DNA of 64,000 bases from CAZOKH01 sp964580315 (GCA_964580315.1 CAZOKH010000001.1:77788-141787), one strand, 5' to 3'; shown: positions 41,949-51,059, counted from the stretch's first letter. The notes: generated by a model not told the origin, from the sequence alone. Program-made: numbers and translations.

Positions 41949-43697
41949 ATGACCAGTTCAATCTACTCCACCGGTACCAGCGCATCCACCGCCCAGTTGG
42001 ATTCCTATTTTGAGACCCTGGTTCAGAACATCATGACGGTTGAGAGCCAGTCTCTCACCCGCCTGAACACTCAAAAGGACACCATCACATTACAAAAAAG
42101 CACCTACACCGATCTTAGTTCCAAACTAAGCGCGCTGAACACCGCCACCAAAGCCATGTTGAAAAGCGATCCGTTTTACAGCTTTTCACAGGGGCGCAAG
42201 GTTTCGGTCAGTGCTGAAACAGGAACGGTGATCACAGCCAATGCCGGTTCGGCTGCACTGGAAGGCGATTATTCCATTGCCGTGACGCAACTGGCGCGCG
42301 GTCAAAAGGTGCGCTCGACGCAGCAAGTTTATGCCGACCAGGCGCTGGGTTTAAGCGGGACGTTCGCGCTGGGCGGCGATGCCGACCGCAGCATGGCGGG
42401 AGAAGTGACCAATGAGACCGTTACCGGTTTTGCGCTGGCGGCTTCCGACTCGGAACTGGTTGGGCAGGAACTTGGCAGCGGCGATTATTTTATTGAAACC
42501 CGCGAAAATGAGGGTGTGTGGCAATTCCGTGTGGTCGATTCAAATGGTAAAGCCATTGAAATTCTAAAAAATGGATCTGCTTCTGAAATGACCGCAAGCT
42601 GGCAGGATATTCCCTCCGGCGGCGGTGAAGTGAATACCGGGCGCGGTCTAAAATTCACACTGGCTGCCAGTGGTTATGATGATTATTACCGCACCACCGC
42701 CAATGCAGCCAAAGTGAGCTACACTGCCAAAGGCGCTTCCATCACGGTTGAAGCGACTGATTCGTTGAACGACATCGCTGAAAAAATTAATGAAGCCAGC
42801 TACGGCGCAGGCAATGAAATTGCGGCATCGGTGGTGGACCGCCAGTTGATTTTGAAAACCAAAAACACCGGCGCCAACCAGGTTATTGGCGCGGTTGATG
42901 TTGGCACTGATACCGTGCTGCAGCAGCTCGGCGTGCTGGATGCCGGCGGTGCGTATTTGAATTACAACGCTGAAACTGATTCGGCGCGCAATGCCATCTT
43001 CACAGTTGACAACATGACCATTGAACGCAGCACCAACAGCAACCTGACCGACGTGATCACGGGTGTTTCGTTGTCCCTGGCAGCCGATGGTGAAGGGAAG
43101 ACGGCCACATTAACGATCAGCGAAGACAATACTTCTCCGAAAACAGCCATCAACACGTTCATTTCATCCTTCAACAGTCTGCAGACCTATTTGAAAGGGA
43201 AACTGGCTACCACCAAGAATGATGACGGCACCTATACACGCGGTTCGTTTGCCGGAGAGACCAATTTCCGATCTTTGAATCTGGAACTGTATACGGCCGT
43301 CACCAGCGATGCCCAAAATGACGGCGAGTATCTCAGTTTGATGGACATTGGCATTGAATTGAATGATGACATGTCGCTGACCATTGTCGATTCGAGCAAA
43401 CTGGAAGAAGCGCTCAGTGGAAATTATGAAGATGTTGAGAGCCTTCTGGATGCCGTGATGACCAAAGTGGATGCCAAATTATCCTACAATGTTGGTGATG
43501 AAGGTTATGTTGAACGCGCCATTGACGATGCGGATAACCGCCTGGAAGCCTTGAATACACGGATTACCACCCAGAAATCGCGCCTTTCCATCCGCGAGAA
43601 CAGCCTGCGCGAGCAGTATCTGGCCATGCAGGTTCAAATTGAATCCATGAAGAATGATTACTCCTTGATGTCATCGCTTTTGAGCTACAACGCATGA
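41949..43697 (+). CDS. fliD: Flagellar filament cap protein FliD
   Basis: A 582-residue cap protein. The N-terminal helix (LDSYFETLVQNIMTVESQSLTRLNTQKD) and the C-terminal coiled coil (about 530-582, RLEALNTRITTQKSRLSIRENSLREQYLAMQVQIESMKNDYSLMSSLL) are FliD features. ITVEATDSLNDIAEKINEA is the hook-IN motif. Residues about 176-262 form a beta module like that in FliC and FlgK. I start at 41949, where GGAGGT lies before the ATG; an ATG at 41910 has none. FliD caps the filament and folds flagellin. Confidence 0.94.
   Translation: MTSSIYSTGTSASTAQLDSYFETLVQNIMTVESQSLTRLNTQKDTITLQKSTYTDLSSKLSALNTATKAMLKSDPFYSFSQGRKVSVSAETGTVITANAGSAALEGDYSIAVTQLARGQKVRSTQQVYADQALGLSGTFALGGDADRSMAGEVTNETVTGFALAASDSELVGQELGSGDYFIETRENEGVWQFRVVDSNGKAIEILKNGSASEMTASWQDIPSGGGEVNTGRGLKFTLAASGYDDYYRTTANAAKVSYTAKGASITVEATDSLNDIAEKINEASYGAGNEIAASVVDRQLILKTKNTGANQVIGAVDVGTDTVLQQLGVLDAGGAYLNYNAETDSARNAIFTVDNMTIERSTNSNLTDVITGVSLSLAADGEGKTATLTISEDNTSPKTAINTFISSFNSLQTYLKGKLATTKNDDGTYTRGSFAGETNFRSLNLELYTAVTSDAQNDGEYLSLMDIGIELNDDMSLTIVDSSKLEEALSGNYEDVESLLDAVMTKVDAKLSYNVGDEGYVERAIDDADNRLEALNTRITTQKSRLSIRENSLREQYLAMQVQIESMKNDYSLMSSLLSYNA
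42474..42734 (+). other. Beta module of FliD related to FlgK and FliC inserts
   Basis: This encodes residues about 176-262. The pattern is SGDYFIET, then WQFRVVDSNGKAI, then NTGRGLKFTL, in the same order as the two other proteins. Confidence 0.45.
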
Positions 43698-43780
43698 TTT
43701 GTGTTGATGGAAGTTGTATTTTTTATTGGGTTTGCACACTGGTTTTCTAAAGGAATGGAAAGCGTGTAAATCCAGCCAGA

Positions 43781-43800
43781 CTTAGACAGGGACGTCTGAG
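43781..43800 (+). promoter_or_regulatory. Predicted CsrA-binding hairpin in the flaG leader
   Basis: CTTAGAC pairs with GTCTGAG (one G-U pair) around the hexaloop AGGGAC. The sequence ACAGGGACGT fits the CsrA consensus (A/U)CANGGANG(U/A) at every position. It lies 14 bases before the flaG start. Further GGA triplets lie in the ribosome-binding site (GAGGAAGGAGGAA). Confidence 0.65.
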
Positions 43801-43813
43801 GAAGGAGGAAACA

Positions 43814-44149
43814 ATGAACGAAGAACAAGTTGGTGGTGTGAGCAGAGTGGAACTGGATTCAGCAGCCAGCCGAATGTCACAGATGCGGTTGGAGATGAGT
43901 GAGAGCGTGACTACGCAATCTTCATCGGTTGAAAAACCGCAGCCGCAAGCGGCTCAAAAACAGCCTGAGCCGGTGAAAAGCGCATCGGAACCAGTGGTGC
44001 ACAACTCTCTCAAGTTCGTGGTGGACAACGATACACATGAAGTTACGGTGATGATTATAGATAAAGCCACACAAAAGATCGTGCAAACCATTCCGCCCGA
44101 AGCCATGAAAGATATACCGATCGGTCAATTGCTGCAATATTCGATTTAG
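43814..44149 (+). CDS. flaG: FlaG family flagellar protein
   Basis: A 111-residue protein. The C-terminal half is the FlaG domain: LKFVVDNDTHEVTVMIIDKATQKIVQTIPPEAMKDI. The first half is disordered and rich in Gln, Pro and Ser. FlaG affects filament length in other bacteria. It follows fliD, the normal context, and carries a strong GGAGG ribosome-binding site. Confidence 0.88.
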   Translation: MNEEQVGGVSRVELDSAASRMSQMRLEMSESVTTQSSSVEKPQPQAAQKQPEPVKSASEPVVHNSLKFVVDNDTHEVTVMIIDKATQKIVQTIPPEAMKDIPIGQLLQYSI

Positions 44150-44178
44150 CGGAAACGCATAACATTGCTGTTGGGTTT

Positions 44179-44214
44179 AGAAATCCTGGAAAAGGGGATA
44201 TCCAGAGGATTTCT
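44179..44214 (+). terminator. Hairpin downstream of flaG, possible terminator
   Basis: A 9-base-pair perfect stem (AGAAATCCT and AGGATTTCT) with a partly pairing interior (TGGA with TCCA). It is followed by ATTGTCATT and not by a clean T run, so termination is only possible. Confidence 0.4.
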
Positions 44215-44375
44215 ATTGTCATTTAACGTAAATTCAAGAAAAATTCGCTTTCATTTTGAATGAGCGCAGCGAGCCAGGTAATTTCTCCACCAGGTCAGAT
44301 CACCTTATCCTTGATTGATGTTCATTTCCGAATGATTGTATTGCCCGGGGGGAAATCCAAAATCTGCAAAAACAC

Positions 44376-44402
44376 TCAAGCATTGGGCAAAAATGCCGAT
44401 AA
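44376..44402 (+). promoter_or_regulatory. Sigma-28 promoter of fliS
   Basis: TCAAGCAT, 11 bases, GCCGATAA. It has the same -35, spacing and -10 as the flgM site. It lies 61 bases before the fliS start. Confidence 0.85.
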
Positions 44403-44463
44403 ATAAATCAGTGCGAAAAACTTTTATTTGTAAGAAAAGCAGTTATTTGAAGGAGATGTCAGC

Positions 44464-44856
44464 ATGACAATGGGTTACGCAAACGCAGCATACGGCGCCA
44501 ATCAATATCGCAAGCAGGATGTGGAAAGCGCCAGCCCGATCCGCCTGGTGATTATGGCTTATGACCTTGCCATTCGTGCTTGCGATCAGAAGGATTTTGT
44601 GACGGCCACCAAAGCGGTGAGCGCGTTACGGAATGAACTCGATTTCAATTATGCTGAAGTGGCAGTTGGGCTGCTGAATCTTTACCAGTGGGTGTTGGAT
44701 TGCATGCGCAGCGGCGATTATGAGACTGCCAAGCACACGCTGATGGAACTGCGCGAAGCCTGGTCAACTGTGGAAAAACGATTGAACAGCAGCTTGCAGG
44801 AAGCCATGGCGCTGCAAGACCGCGATGTGGCCGGGGCTCCGCTGGGCGCCGCATAA
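44464..44856 (+). CDS. fliS: Flagellin export chaperone FliS
   Basis: A 130-residue helical protein. YANAAYGANQYRKQDVESASPIRLVIMAYDLAIRAC is the FliS N-terminus with the flagellin-binding tyrosines. ALRNELDFNYAEVAVGLLNLYQWVLDCM matches the second half. It binds the flagellin C-terminus before export. GAAGGAGA precedes the ATG. No fliT is seen. Confidence 0.92.
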   Translation: MTMGYANAAYGANQYRKQDVESASPIRLVIMAYDLAIRACDQKDFVTATKAVSALRNELDFNYAEVAVGLLNLYQWVLDCMRSGDYETAKHTLMELREAWSTVEKRLNSSLQEAMALQDRDVAGAPLGAA

Positions 44857-44952
44857 ATTTGACCTGTCAAAATTACAGCCTCACACCAATCCAGAATGTC
44901 ATGGGGTGGGGCTGTTGCTTTTTAAGACGACTTTCACGCCATTTTTATTCAA

Positions 44953-44985
44953 CCTTCATTCAGGCTTTACAGCCTGAAATGAAGG
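44953..44985 (+). terminator. Hairpin between fliS and flgC
   Basis: CCTTCATTCAGGCT pairs with AGCCTGAAATGAAGG (one bulged base) around a 4-base loop. No T run follows, so this may be a terminator, a processing site or a remnant repeat. Confidence 0.45.
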
Positions 44986-45046
44986 CCTATGCTATCCTTG
45001 AGGCAGTGATCATAGCTTCTACTGTGATTGGATTTAAGGAGCAACC

Positions 45047-45499
45047 ATGAGTTTTTGGAACACTTTAAAAATAAGCTCGTCAGCATTATATGCCCAGCGT
45101 TTGCGATTGGATGTTATTTCAAACAATGTTGCCAACGCAGAAACAACACGAACCACGGCCGGCGGTCCCTATCAGCGCCAGGATGTGGTGTTCACCACGC
45201 AAAACAATTTGCCCTTCATCCACAATTTATTGATTGCCAATCGAAACCTGGACAATGACCCGGCGAATTTGCAGGGTGTAAAAGTAAGCGAGATCATCAC
45301 CGATGAAACCGAGGGGCCAAAGGTGTACGACCCCACGCATTCTGACGCGGATGAAGAAGGGTATGTCACTTACCCGAATGTCAACCTGGTGGTTGAGATG
45401 ACCAATATGCTTTCGGCCACACGCTCTTATGAGGCAAACCTTTCAGTGGTCGATGCAGCCAGGACCATGGCGCAGCGCGCCCTCGAAATCGGAAAATAA
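45047..45499 (+). CDS. flgC: Flagellar proximal rod protein FlgC
   Basis: A 150-residue rod protein. MSFWNTLKISSSALYAQRLRLDVISNNVANAET is the standard FlgC start, and YVTYPNVNLVVEMTNMLSATRSYEANLSVVDAARTMAQRALEIGK is the standard end. The usual neighbour flgB is not upstream; it lies 7 kb away at 52201. GGAG is found 5 bases before the ATG. Confidence 0.94.
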   Translation: MSFWNTLKISSSALYAQRLRLDVISNNVANAETTRTTAGGPYQRQDVVFTTQNNLPFIHNLLIANRNLDNDPANLQGVKVSEIITDETEGPKVYDPTHSDADEEGYVTYPNVNLVVEMTNMLSATRSYEANLSVVDAARTMAQRALEIGK

Positions 45500-45520
45500 A
45501 GTTTTTCAAACAGGTGAAGC

Positions 45521-45829
45521 ATGGATATTTCTCAAATTTCCAATCTCGGCACTTCGGGCATCAGCCGATTGATCAGCATGCAGGAACAGTCCGCCCAGGC
45601 TGACCCTGTGAATGACATTGGAGAGACTTTTTCAGATATCTTGAAAAATCTCAGCAAAATGGAACAGACCAGCGATGACATGATGCAGCAACTGGCAGCT
45701 GGTGAGGATGTTGACCTGGCTCAATTGATGATCGCAACGGAGCAAACCGATGTGAGTTTCAAAGTGGCCATGTCCATTCGAGACAAACTTGTTGATGCCT
45801 ACCAGACCATCATGCGAATGAATGTTTAG
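45521..45829 (+). CDS. fliE: Flagellar hook-basal body complex protein FliE
   Basis: A 102-residue protein. The C-terminal 60 residues (LAAGEDVDLAQLMIATEQTDVSFKVAMSIRDKLVDAYQTIMRMNV) match FliE well. FliE joins the MS ring and rod. It lies between flgC and fliF, as normal. Confidence 0.92.
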   Translation: MDISQISNLGTSGISRLISMQEQSAQADPVNDIGETFSDILKNLSKMEQTSDDMMQQLAAGEDVDLAQLMIATEQTDVSFKVAMSIRDKLVDAYQTIMRMNV

Positions 45830-45860
45830 TTAAACCATTTTTTATCAAGAGTGAAGAATT

Positions 45861-47600
45861 ATGCTTGCTAATCTGCAATCTCAGTTACAAAATTTTTGGC
45901 AGCGGCAATCAAACATACAGCGAACCATTCTCATTTCGGTGGGCGTGGTTGTGCTGATTGTCGTTCCGGTTTTATTGAGCTGGGCATTTCGCCCCAGTTA
46001 TGGGACGGCGTTTAGCGGCTTGAGTGAAGCGGATGCCGGGCAAATTGTCGAGAAACTGGATGCAGAGGGAATTCCTTATCAAATAAAAAATGGCAGCACC
46101 ATTATGGTGCCAACCGACCGGGTTTACGAGGTGCGGTTGTTGATGGCGCGAGAAGGTTTGCCCAAAGGCGGCACAGTTGGTTTGGAGTTGTTTGAGGGTA
46201 CGACTCTGGGCATGACCGAGTTTACCCAGCGGGTGAATTATCAACGCGCCCTGGAAGGTGAACTGGAGCGCACGATTGCCAGCCTGGACGCTGTTGCGGC
46301 GGTGCGCGTGCATGTGGTTACCCCGGAAGAAACACTGCTCACCAGTGAGCAGGCGCCCACAACCGCTTCCATCACCATTGAGACCAAACCCACAAAATCG
46401 CTCAATGCCGGGCAGGTGCGGGCTATAACCTACCTGGTTGCCAATGCGGTGGAGAATCTTGAACCTGAACATGTTGTGCTGGTGGACACGGCAGGAAATT
46501 TGCTGGCAGCCGGCGGACAGGAAGATGGTTTGGGTGTCATGTCGGGATTGGACAGCCGCCAGGCAGCCGAGCAGGAGGCTGCCAACCAGCTTCAATTGAA
46601 GGTGAAAAATTTGCTGGATACGGCGTTGGGCCCAAACCGCTCCGTGGTGCAGGTGACAGTGGCGTTAGACTGGAACGAGAAAGAAGTATTCACCGAGGCG
46701 TACGATCCTGAACCGCCTGCCTTAAGCAGTTCTCAGACCATCAACGAATCTTATGCCACCGACGGCGAGCTGCTTTCGGGGGTTCCGGGCGCTGCCACCA
46801 ATTTGCCCGATGCTATTGAAACGATTGAGCAAACTGAAGGCGGCAACGCCTATTATCAACGCAGTGAAGAAACCAATAATTACGAAGTATCCAAAACCGA
46901 ATCCAAAGAGATTATCCCGCCGGGAGCCATCAAACAGGTTTCGCTTTCTGTGCTGGTAGACGGTGTTACCGACACGCAACAGTTGCAGACTTTGCAGGCT
47001 GCCATCACCGCTGCAGTGGGAATTGACAATACCCGCGGCGATCTGATTTCTGTGCAATCGCTGACCTTTGACCGCACTTTCTCAGATGCACAGACCGAAG
47101 AATTGGAAAAGATGGAACAAAGAGAGTTGTTTATTATGATTGCTGAAATTCTTGCAGTATTGCTGGCGCTGGGATTTATCCTGTGGTATGTGCAGCGCCT
47201 TTTGCGGAATTTGCGCATGGCCTCGGCTGAAGTGTGGACGCCTGTCTTAAAACCGGTATCAGAGATGGCAACCATATCTCCTGGTGTTGGAGAAGTGGGC
47301 CCGGCGATGATGCCTTCACAAGAACAACTCCAATCATATCTTTCACAGATGGCGCAGCCAGTTTCACCCGAAGGGCCCGAATTTGAACGAAGACCAGAGG
47401 CCGAATCTCAAGCTGTTCCGACACCTGCTGAACCACCCAAGCTGCCGGATTTGGCAAAAATTAAACCCAAGGTTGCTGTTCCTACGCCTGAAGAAGAACA
47501 AATGATGCGCCTGGTGTCGCGCATGGCGGCGGAGAATCCCGCGAATGTCGCAGAAATTATTCAACTCTGGCTGAATCAGGACAAACAGGAAAATGAGTGA
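45861..47600 (+). CDS. fliF: Flagellar MS-ring protein FliF
   Basis: A 579-residue protein with two membrane helices (about 22-44 and 425-447). The ring-building motifs lie between: FSGLSEADAGQIVEKLDAEGIPYQI, GLELFEGTTLGMTEFTQRVNYQRALEGELERTIASLDAVAAVRVHVVTPEE. The C-terminal tail (EEEQMMRLVSRMAAENPANVAEIIQLWL) is the FliG-binding helix. The end overlaps fliG by 8 bases. Length and order are normal. Confidence 0.95.
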   Translation: MLANLQSQLQNFWQRQSNIQRTILISVGVVVLIVVPVLLSWAFRPSYGTAFSGLSEADAGQIVEKLDAEGIPYQIKNGSTIMVPTDRVYEVRLLMAREGLPKGGTVGLELFEGTTLGMTEFTQRVNYQRALEGELERTIASLDAVAAVRVHVVTPEETLLTSEQAPTTASITIETKPTKSLNAGQVRAITYLVANAVENLEPEHVVLVDTAGNLLAAGGQEDGLGVMSGLDSRQAAEQEAANQLQLKVKNLLDTALGPNRSVVQVTVALDWNEKEVFTEAYDPEPPALSSSQTINESYATDGELLSGVPGAATNLPDAIETIEQTEGGNAYYQRSEETNNYEVSKTESKEIIPPGAIKQVSLSVLVDGVTDTQQLQTLQAAITAAVGIDNTRGDLISVQSLTFDRTFSDAQTEELEKMEQRELFIMIAEILAVLLALGFILWYVQRLLRNLRMASAEVWTPVLKPVSEMATISPGVGEVGPAMMPSQEQLQSYLSQMAQPVSPEGPEFERRPEAESQAVPTPAEPPKLPDLAKIKPKVAVPTPEEEQMMRLVSRMAAENPANVAEIIQLWLNQDKQENE

Positions 47601-48618
47601 GAGAACTTTCGGAGCCAGGCAGGCTAAAGGGATAGAAAAAGCAACCGCCTTGCTTTTGGCGCTGGGCGTGGAAAATTCTTCCCGCGTTTTGCAATATATC
47701 CCGGAAGCGGATATGGAGCGTTTGCTGCTGGCAATCAGCGATACGGGATCCATATCTTCTGATGTGCGTGTGCATGCCCTTGAAGAGGCGTATGCATTGT
47801 CCTTATCTGGCGTTGATTCGCTGGGCGGCGGTGCGGAATATACCCGCCAGTTGCTGGCGAAAGCGGTTGGCCCGCGCCGCGGCGCCGAAATTTTGGAACG
47901 CATTTCTGCCCGGCAGCAGCTTTCTTCATTCGAAATGCTGCGCAACGCCGACGGCGCCCAGGTGGCAACCCTGCTGCAAGAGGAACATCCGCAGACCATT
48001 GCCCTGGTGCTGTCATACCTGGAAGCCAAGCTGGCAGCAGACATTTTGACCAACATGCCCAATGATATGCAGGTGGATGTAACGCTGCGCCTGGCGCGCA
48101 TGGACCGGGTTTCGCCGCAAGTGGTGCAGGTGGTTGAACGCAACCTGAAGCAAAAGTTATCGGGCGTGCTTTCGGCGGCCGATTTCCGCGCGACAGGCGG
48201 CGTTGATTTCCTGGTGAAAATGTTGAACCAGGTTGACCGTGATGTGCAAAAACGCATTTTTGAAGCCATGGAACAAAGCGATCCCAAGATGGTTGAGGAA
48301 ATCCAGGCGAACATGTTCACCTTTGATGACCTGATGAAGCTGGATGACCGCACCATGCAGCGCGTGTTGCGCGATGTAAACAAGACCGATTTGACCATGG
48401 CGCTAAAGGCATGCCCCGAAAAATTGCGCGATCAAATTTTGACCAATATGTCCAGTCGTGCTCGCGAAAGCCTGCTGGAAGATATCGAAATTCTGGGCCC
48501 GCAATTGGCCAGAGATGTGTATTCTGCCCAGCGCAAGATTGTGGATACTGTGCGTGCGCTGGAAGAGTCGGGCGAGATTGTGATTGCAGGTGGTGGCGGT
48601 GAAGAAGTTATCTACTAG
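47593..48618 (+). CDS. fliG: Flagellar motor switch protein FliG
   Basis: A 341-residue switch protein. The middle has EEHPQTIALVLSYLEAKLAADIL (the EHPQR-like motif) and GGVDFLVKMLNQVDRD. The C-terminal torque helix reads DDRTMQRVLRDVNKTDLTMALKACPEKLRDQILTNMSSRARESLLEDIE, with the alternating charges that meet MotA. Length is normal. Confidence 0.95.
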   Translation: MSERTFGARQAKGIEKATALLLALGVENSSRVLQYIPEADMERLLLAISDTGSISSDVRVHALEEAYALSLSGVDSLGGGAEYTRQLLAKAVGPRRGAEILERISARQQLSSFEMLRNADGAQVATLLQEEHPQTIALVLSYLEAKLAADILTNMPNDMQVDVTLRLARMDRVSPQVVQVVERNLKQKLSGVLSAADFRATGGVDFLVKMLNQVDRDVQKRIFEAMEQSDPKMVEEIQANMFTFDDLMKLDDRTMQRVLRDVNKTDLTMALKACPEKLRDQILTNMSSRARESLLEDIEILGPQLARDVYSAQRKIVDTVRALEESGEIVIAGGGGEEVIY

Positions 48619-49723
48619 TCTCATCAAATCATCGCCGCAGTCAGCGGCCTCGTTTAGCTGGGAGCCGATTAAGCTCGGCGCAGAAACGGTTGCCCATCAC
48701 ATGCCTGAGCGGGGACGCAATATTGCCGATTTTAAGGAAATCTGGCCTTCCCTGGCGACGAATTCAGGTAAAGATTCGCTGTCAAAATTTGAATTTCCTT
48801 CCGTTCCATCTGCTGCTTCAACCTCGTCTGTAACAAGTTTTAATGAAATTCCCAACGAGAAGAAAGAGGAAGTCAAACGGTTGTTGGGGATTAAGCAATC
48901 CCAAAAGGGCGATGAATCGCCTCAAGTGGTTTTTGCTGGATTTGATGAATTAAAAATCGAATCTGACGAACCGGAAGCCCCCAAAATCAACCTGGCTGAC
49001 CTGGAAAAGATTCAAAAACAAAATAAAAAAGATCGTCAGGCTGTCAGAGAGTTGCTGGATGAAGCTGTTCGCAATGAGAGAAAAATCCTGGATGAAGCGC
49101 GCAGGCAGGCGGAGGCAATTTTGGAGGAAGCTCAAGCCAGGGCTGAAGCTATCCTGCAGGAAGCAAATCAATCCGTGCAGGAATTGACCGCTCAGAAAGA
49201 GCAGATTGAGAAGCAGATTGATGAGATTCGCTCGGCCGCTTTTGAAGAAGGACTGAACGAAGGAAAAATTGAAGCTGCACAGATCATTCAATCTACCAAC
49301 ACCATTTTTAGCGAGGCGGAAAACTGGTGGAGAAATATGATTGCCCAGAGCGAGCCGCAAGTTGTTCAAACCATTCAGGCGATTGCTCAAAAGATGTTCG
49401 GCAGCGGGGTGACGCTGGATACCCAGACGCTAAAGGAAGTGGTGGGGCGGGCAATTGAAGAAGCCAACCGCCTTGGAAACGTGCGTGTTTACCTCAACCC
49501 TGAAGATGCCGAAAAGTTAATCTCATTGTGGCAAGAATCTGAAATTATGTACAATGGTCAGAAAATTGAGCTTATTCCCAACCAGACCATTCAGCCGGGG
49601 GGATGCTACCTGGAGGGTGAATATGGTTCGGTTGATTCACGTGTTGAGACACAACTCAAACTGATCCAGGATTCGTTAAACAAGACGTTAAGCAACAATC
49701 AACGGGAGAGCGGAAATGCTTGA
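48599..49723 (+). CDS. fliH: Flagellar export stator protein FliH
   Basis: A 374-residue protein, longer than the usual 230-260. Residues to about 150 are disordered. A long charged coiled coil (150-230, rich in Ala, Glu and Gln) is followed by the FliH C-terminal domain with VRVYLNPEDAEKLI and GGCYLEGEYGSVDSRVETQLKLI. The start is uncertain: GTG at 48599 (overlapping fliG by 20 bases) is chosen for its GGTGG; TTG at 48584 or ATG at 48701 are alternatives. It regulates the FliI ATPase encoded next. Confidence 0.85.
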   Translation: MKKLSTSLIKSSPQSAASFSWEPIKLGAETVAHHMPERGRNIADFKEIWPSLATNSGKDSLSKFEFPSVPSAASTSSVTSFNEIPNEKKEEVKRLLGIKQSQKGDESPQVVFAGFDELKIESDEPEAPKINLADLEKIQKQNKKDRQAVRELLDEAVRNERKILDEARRQAEAILEEAQARAEAILQEANQSVQELTAQKEQIEKQIDEIRSAAFEEGLNEGKIEAAQIIQSTNTIFSEAENWWRNMIAQSEPQVVQTIQAIAQKMFGSGVTLDTQTLKEVVGRAIEEANRLGNVRVYLNPEDAEKLISLWQESEIMYNGQKIELIPNQTIQPGGCYLEGEYGSVDSRVETQLKLIQDSLNKTLSNNQRESGNA

Positions 49724-51059
49724 GCCGCCTCCCATCCCCGCCCTTGGAAACTATCTTAATGCTTTGAATGGGCTTGACCCGCTGCGGGTTTCAGGACGTG
49801 TGACGCAGGTGGTGGGTTTAACCATTGAAGCAGTTGGTTTAGATTGCCAGGTGGGCGAGGTTTGTGAGGTTCAATCGCAATCGTCTGACTCAATCCTGGC
49901 GGAGGTGGTTGGATTTCGAAACCGCATTACGCTGCTTATGCCGCTGGGGGCCATGGAAGGTATTCAACCCGACAGCCAGGTGCTGCCGACGCACAGCGTT
50001 TTTCGCGCGCCGGTGGGCAAAAAAATGCTGGGAAGGGTGCTGGACGGACTGGGAGAACCCATTGACAACCTGGGGCCACTGGGCGATGTGGATCGGCGGC
50101 CCATCTATAACGAAGCTCCACACCCGTTGGAGCGCGAGGTTATTCATGAAAAACTGGTTACCGGGGTGCGGGCAATTGATGGACTGTTAACCACCGGCAA
50201 AGGACAGCGTATGGGCATTTTTGCCGGCAGCGGTGTTGGAAAAAGCACGCTGCTGGGATCCATTGCGCGCAGTTCAAAATCAGATGTGAGTGTGATTGCA
50301 TTAATTGGTGAGCGCGGCCGCGAAGTGCGCGAATTTGTGGAACGCGACCTGGGCAAAGAAGGCCTGGAGCGTTCGGTTGTGGTGGTATCCACATCCGATA
50401 AGCCCGCGCTGCTGCGCCTGAAAGCTGCCTGGGTGGCCATGACCATTGCTGAATATTACCGCGACCTGGGAATGGATGTTACTTTCTTGATGGATTCGGT
50501 GACCCGGTTTGCCATGGCGCAGCGCGAAATTGGCCTGGCAATTGGCGAGCCACCGGCCAGCCGCGGGTACACCCCGTCCGTTTTTGCCATGCTGCCCAAA
50601 CTGCTCGAACGCGCCGGCACCGGCAGAAAAGGTTCCATCACGGGTTATATCACCGTTTTGGTGGATGGTGATGATTTCAACGAACCGATCGCTGATGCAG
50701 TGCGCGGTATTTTGGATGGGCACATCATCCTCAGTCGCACACTGGCGCAGCGCAATCACTACCCGGCAATTGATGCCCTGGGCAGTGTCAGCCGTGTCAT
50801 GCCCTCCATTGTTGATCGCGAGCATTTGCGCATGGCTGGACTGGCCAGGCGTTTGATGGCTGCCTATGAAAAAGGGCGCGACCTGATCAACATCGGCGCC
50901 TATGTCAAGGGGTCTGACCCCGAAATTGATGCCGCCATCAAGGCTCTGCCGGCAATTAATGATTTTCTGCTTCAAGGGCCGACGTTTTCTCCATTTGAAG
51001 AGACGGTTGAAAAACTAAGTTCTATTTCTGAGATTTCCGGGTTAATGCCTGATGCCTAA
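49716..51059 (+). CDS. fliI: Flagellar export ATPase FliI
   Basis: A 447-residue ATPase. The P-loop is GIFAGSGVGKSTLL (about 167-180), with GERGREVREFVERDLG and the FliI/YscN motif PPASRGYTPSVFAMLPKLLERAG. Walker B is VTFLMDSVTRFA. It energises and orders substrate entry to the export gate. It overlaps both fliH and fliJ by 8 bases. Confidence 0.95.
   Translation: MLEPPPIPALGNYLNALNGLDPLRVSGRVTQVVGLTIEAVGLDCQVGEVCEVQSQSSDSILAEVVGFRNRITLLMPLGAMEGIQPDSQVLPTHSVFRAPVGKKMLGRVLDGLGEPIDNLGPLGDVDRRPIYNEAPHPLEREVIHEKLVTGVRAIDGLLTTGKGQRMGIFAGSGVGKSTLLGSIARSSKSDVSVIALIGERGREVREFVERDLGKEGLERSVVVVSTSDKPALLRLKAAWVAMTIAEYYRDLGMDVTFLMDSVTRFAMAQREIGLAIGEPPASRGYTPSVFAMLPKLLERAGTGRKGSITGYITVLVDGDDFNEPIADAVRGILDGHIILSRTLAQRNHYPAIDALGSVSRVMPSIVDREHLRMAGLARRLMAAYEKGRDLINIGAYVKGSDPEIDAAIKALPAINDFLLQGPTFSPFEETVEKLSSISEISGLMPDA

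Larger units (their letters stand above)
44150..44463 (+). other. Intergenic region between flaG and fliS
   Basis: A 314-base gap without a gene. It holds a hairpin at 44179-44214 (AGAAATCCT with AGGATTTCT) without a T run, and a sigma-28 promoter at 44376-44402. I see no RNA gene in the rest. Confidence 0.6.

Noticed and set aside
44859..45050. 63-codon open frame between fliS and flgC
   Set aside because: It has no ribosome-binding site and crosses a hairpin. Its sequence is of mixed composition with no family pattern.
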